DNA of 17,171 nt from contig DPXQ01000041.1 of NCBI GenBank assembly GCA_003527225.1, forward strand, positions 36,615 to 53,785, in the 5' to 3' direction. The stretch is from Rhizobium sp. (GTDB lineage: Bacteria; Pseudomonadota; Alphaproteobacteria; Rhizobiales; Rhizobiaceae). Both the position numbers and the translations under genes were made by a program. The notes under the pieces were generated by a model, which was given only the letters and a program-made list of their open reading frames with translations, had not been told where the DNA came from and did no database searches. Of the stretch, positions 17,076-17,171 are shown piece after piece; positions within the stretch are counted from its first letter, which is position 1; every line of letters begins with the position of its first letter.

Positions 17076-17171
17076 AAATACCAACTCCAAGACTCGCCGG
17101 CCAACGCCTGCTTGTTTGCCATCGCGACCGCCGCCGCATTCAGCCGGCCGGGCCGGATTGGATCAGTCACC

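Noticed and set aside
17091..17171. Possible 3' end of an upstream gene such as radA at the right edge
   Set aside because: Neighbourhood memory suggests radA upstream of cvpA in rhizobia, but the few bases here show no recognisable C-terminal sequence.

Overview
The window looks like an ordinary chromosomal housekeeping stretch of a high-GC alphaproteobacterium, most likely Rhizobiaceae (Rhizobium/Sinorhizobium/Agrobacterium-like). The evidence is the protein family types (Psd, Atm1-type exporter, LysM/Ig-like protein, GFA proteins, PurF with propeptide) and the neighbourhood cvpA-purF-SDR, which I recall from rhizobia. No species call is possible from sequence alone. I see no tRNA, rRNA, IS element, phage gene or CRISPR array.

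Layout. Nearly everything is on the minus strand. Reading the plus-strand coordinates: the 5' part of psd (cut by the window start), an Atm1-type ABC exporter, and a LysM/Ig-like envelope protein with a good intrinsic terminator behind it. A LOG-family gene on plus diverges from the LysM gene and converges on rarD. Then, transcribed right to left, comes a long chain: cysteine-containing leader peptide, cysS, GFA protein, 39-residue membrane protein, second GFA protein, proline iminopeptidase, two tiny frames, cimA. Further right lie a small secreted protein of unknown function, a membrane diguanylate cyclase (plus), and the minus-strand group cvpA - purF - SDR.

Most interesting region: 8114-12057. 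Immediately upstream of cysS, a promoter-like pair (TTGACC, 17 bp, CATAAC) sits 7 bp before an ATG that opens a 14-codon frame, MKTTICIICGIIIR, with two Cys codons. Between it and cysS, alternative RNA helices can be drawn, one of which would cover the cysS ribosome binding site. This has the form of a leaderless leader-peptide attenuator sensing cysteinyl-tRNA, comparable to the leaderless trpL of Sinorhizobium. Downstream, successive reading frames are joined by ATGA overlaps or gaps of no more than 10 bp: cysS/GFA, GFA/39-aa protein, GFA/pip, pip/19-aa frame, 19-aa/11-aa frame, 11-aa frame/cimA. If one transcript covers this, cysteine-tRNA status would be linked to GFA-type thiol/aldehyde chemistry, a peptidase and isoleucine precursor synthesis. 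That link is inference.

Other points of note: a low-GC, atypical block inside a longer-than-usual cysS; a mirrored helical-Ig-Ig-helical duplication in the LysM protein; a strong ribosome binding site in front of an out-of-frame ATG ahead of rarD; a diguanylate cyclase without an I-site; and a PurF that keeps a propeptide but lacks most iron-sulfur ligands. Several long frames antisense to real genes were rejected as GC-driven shadows.
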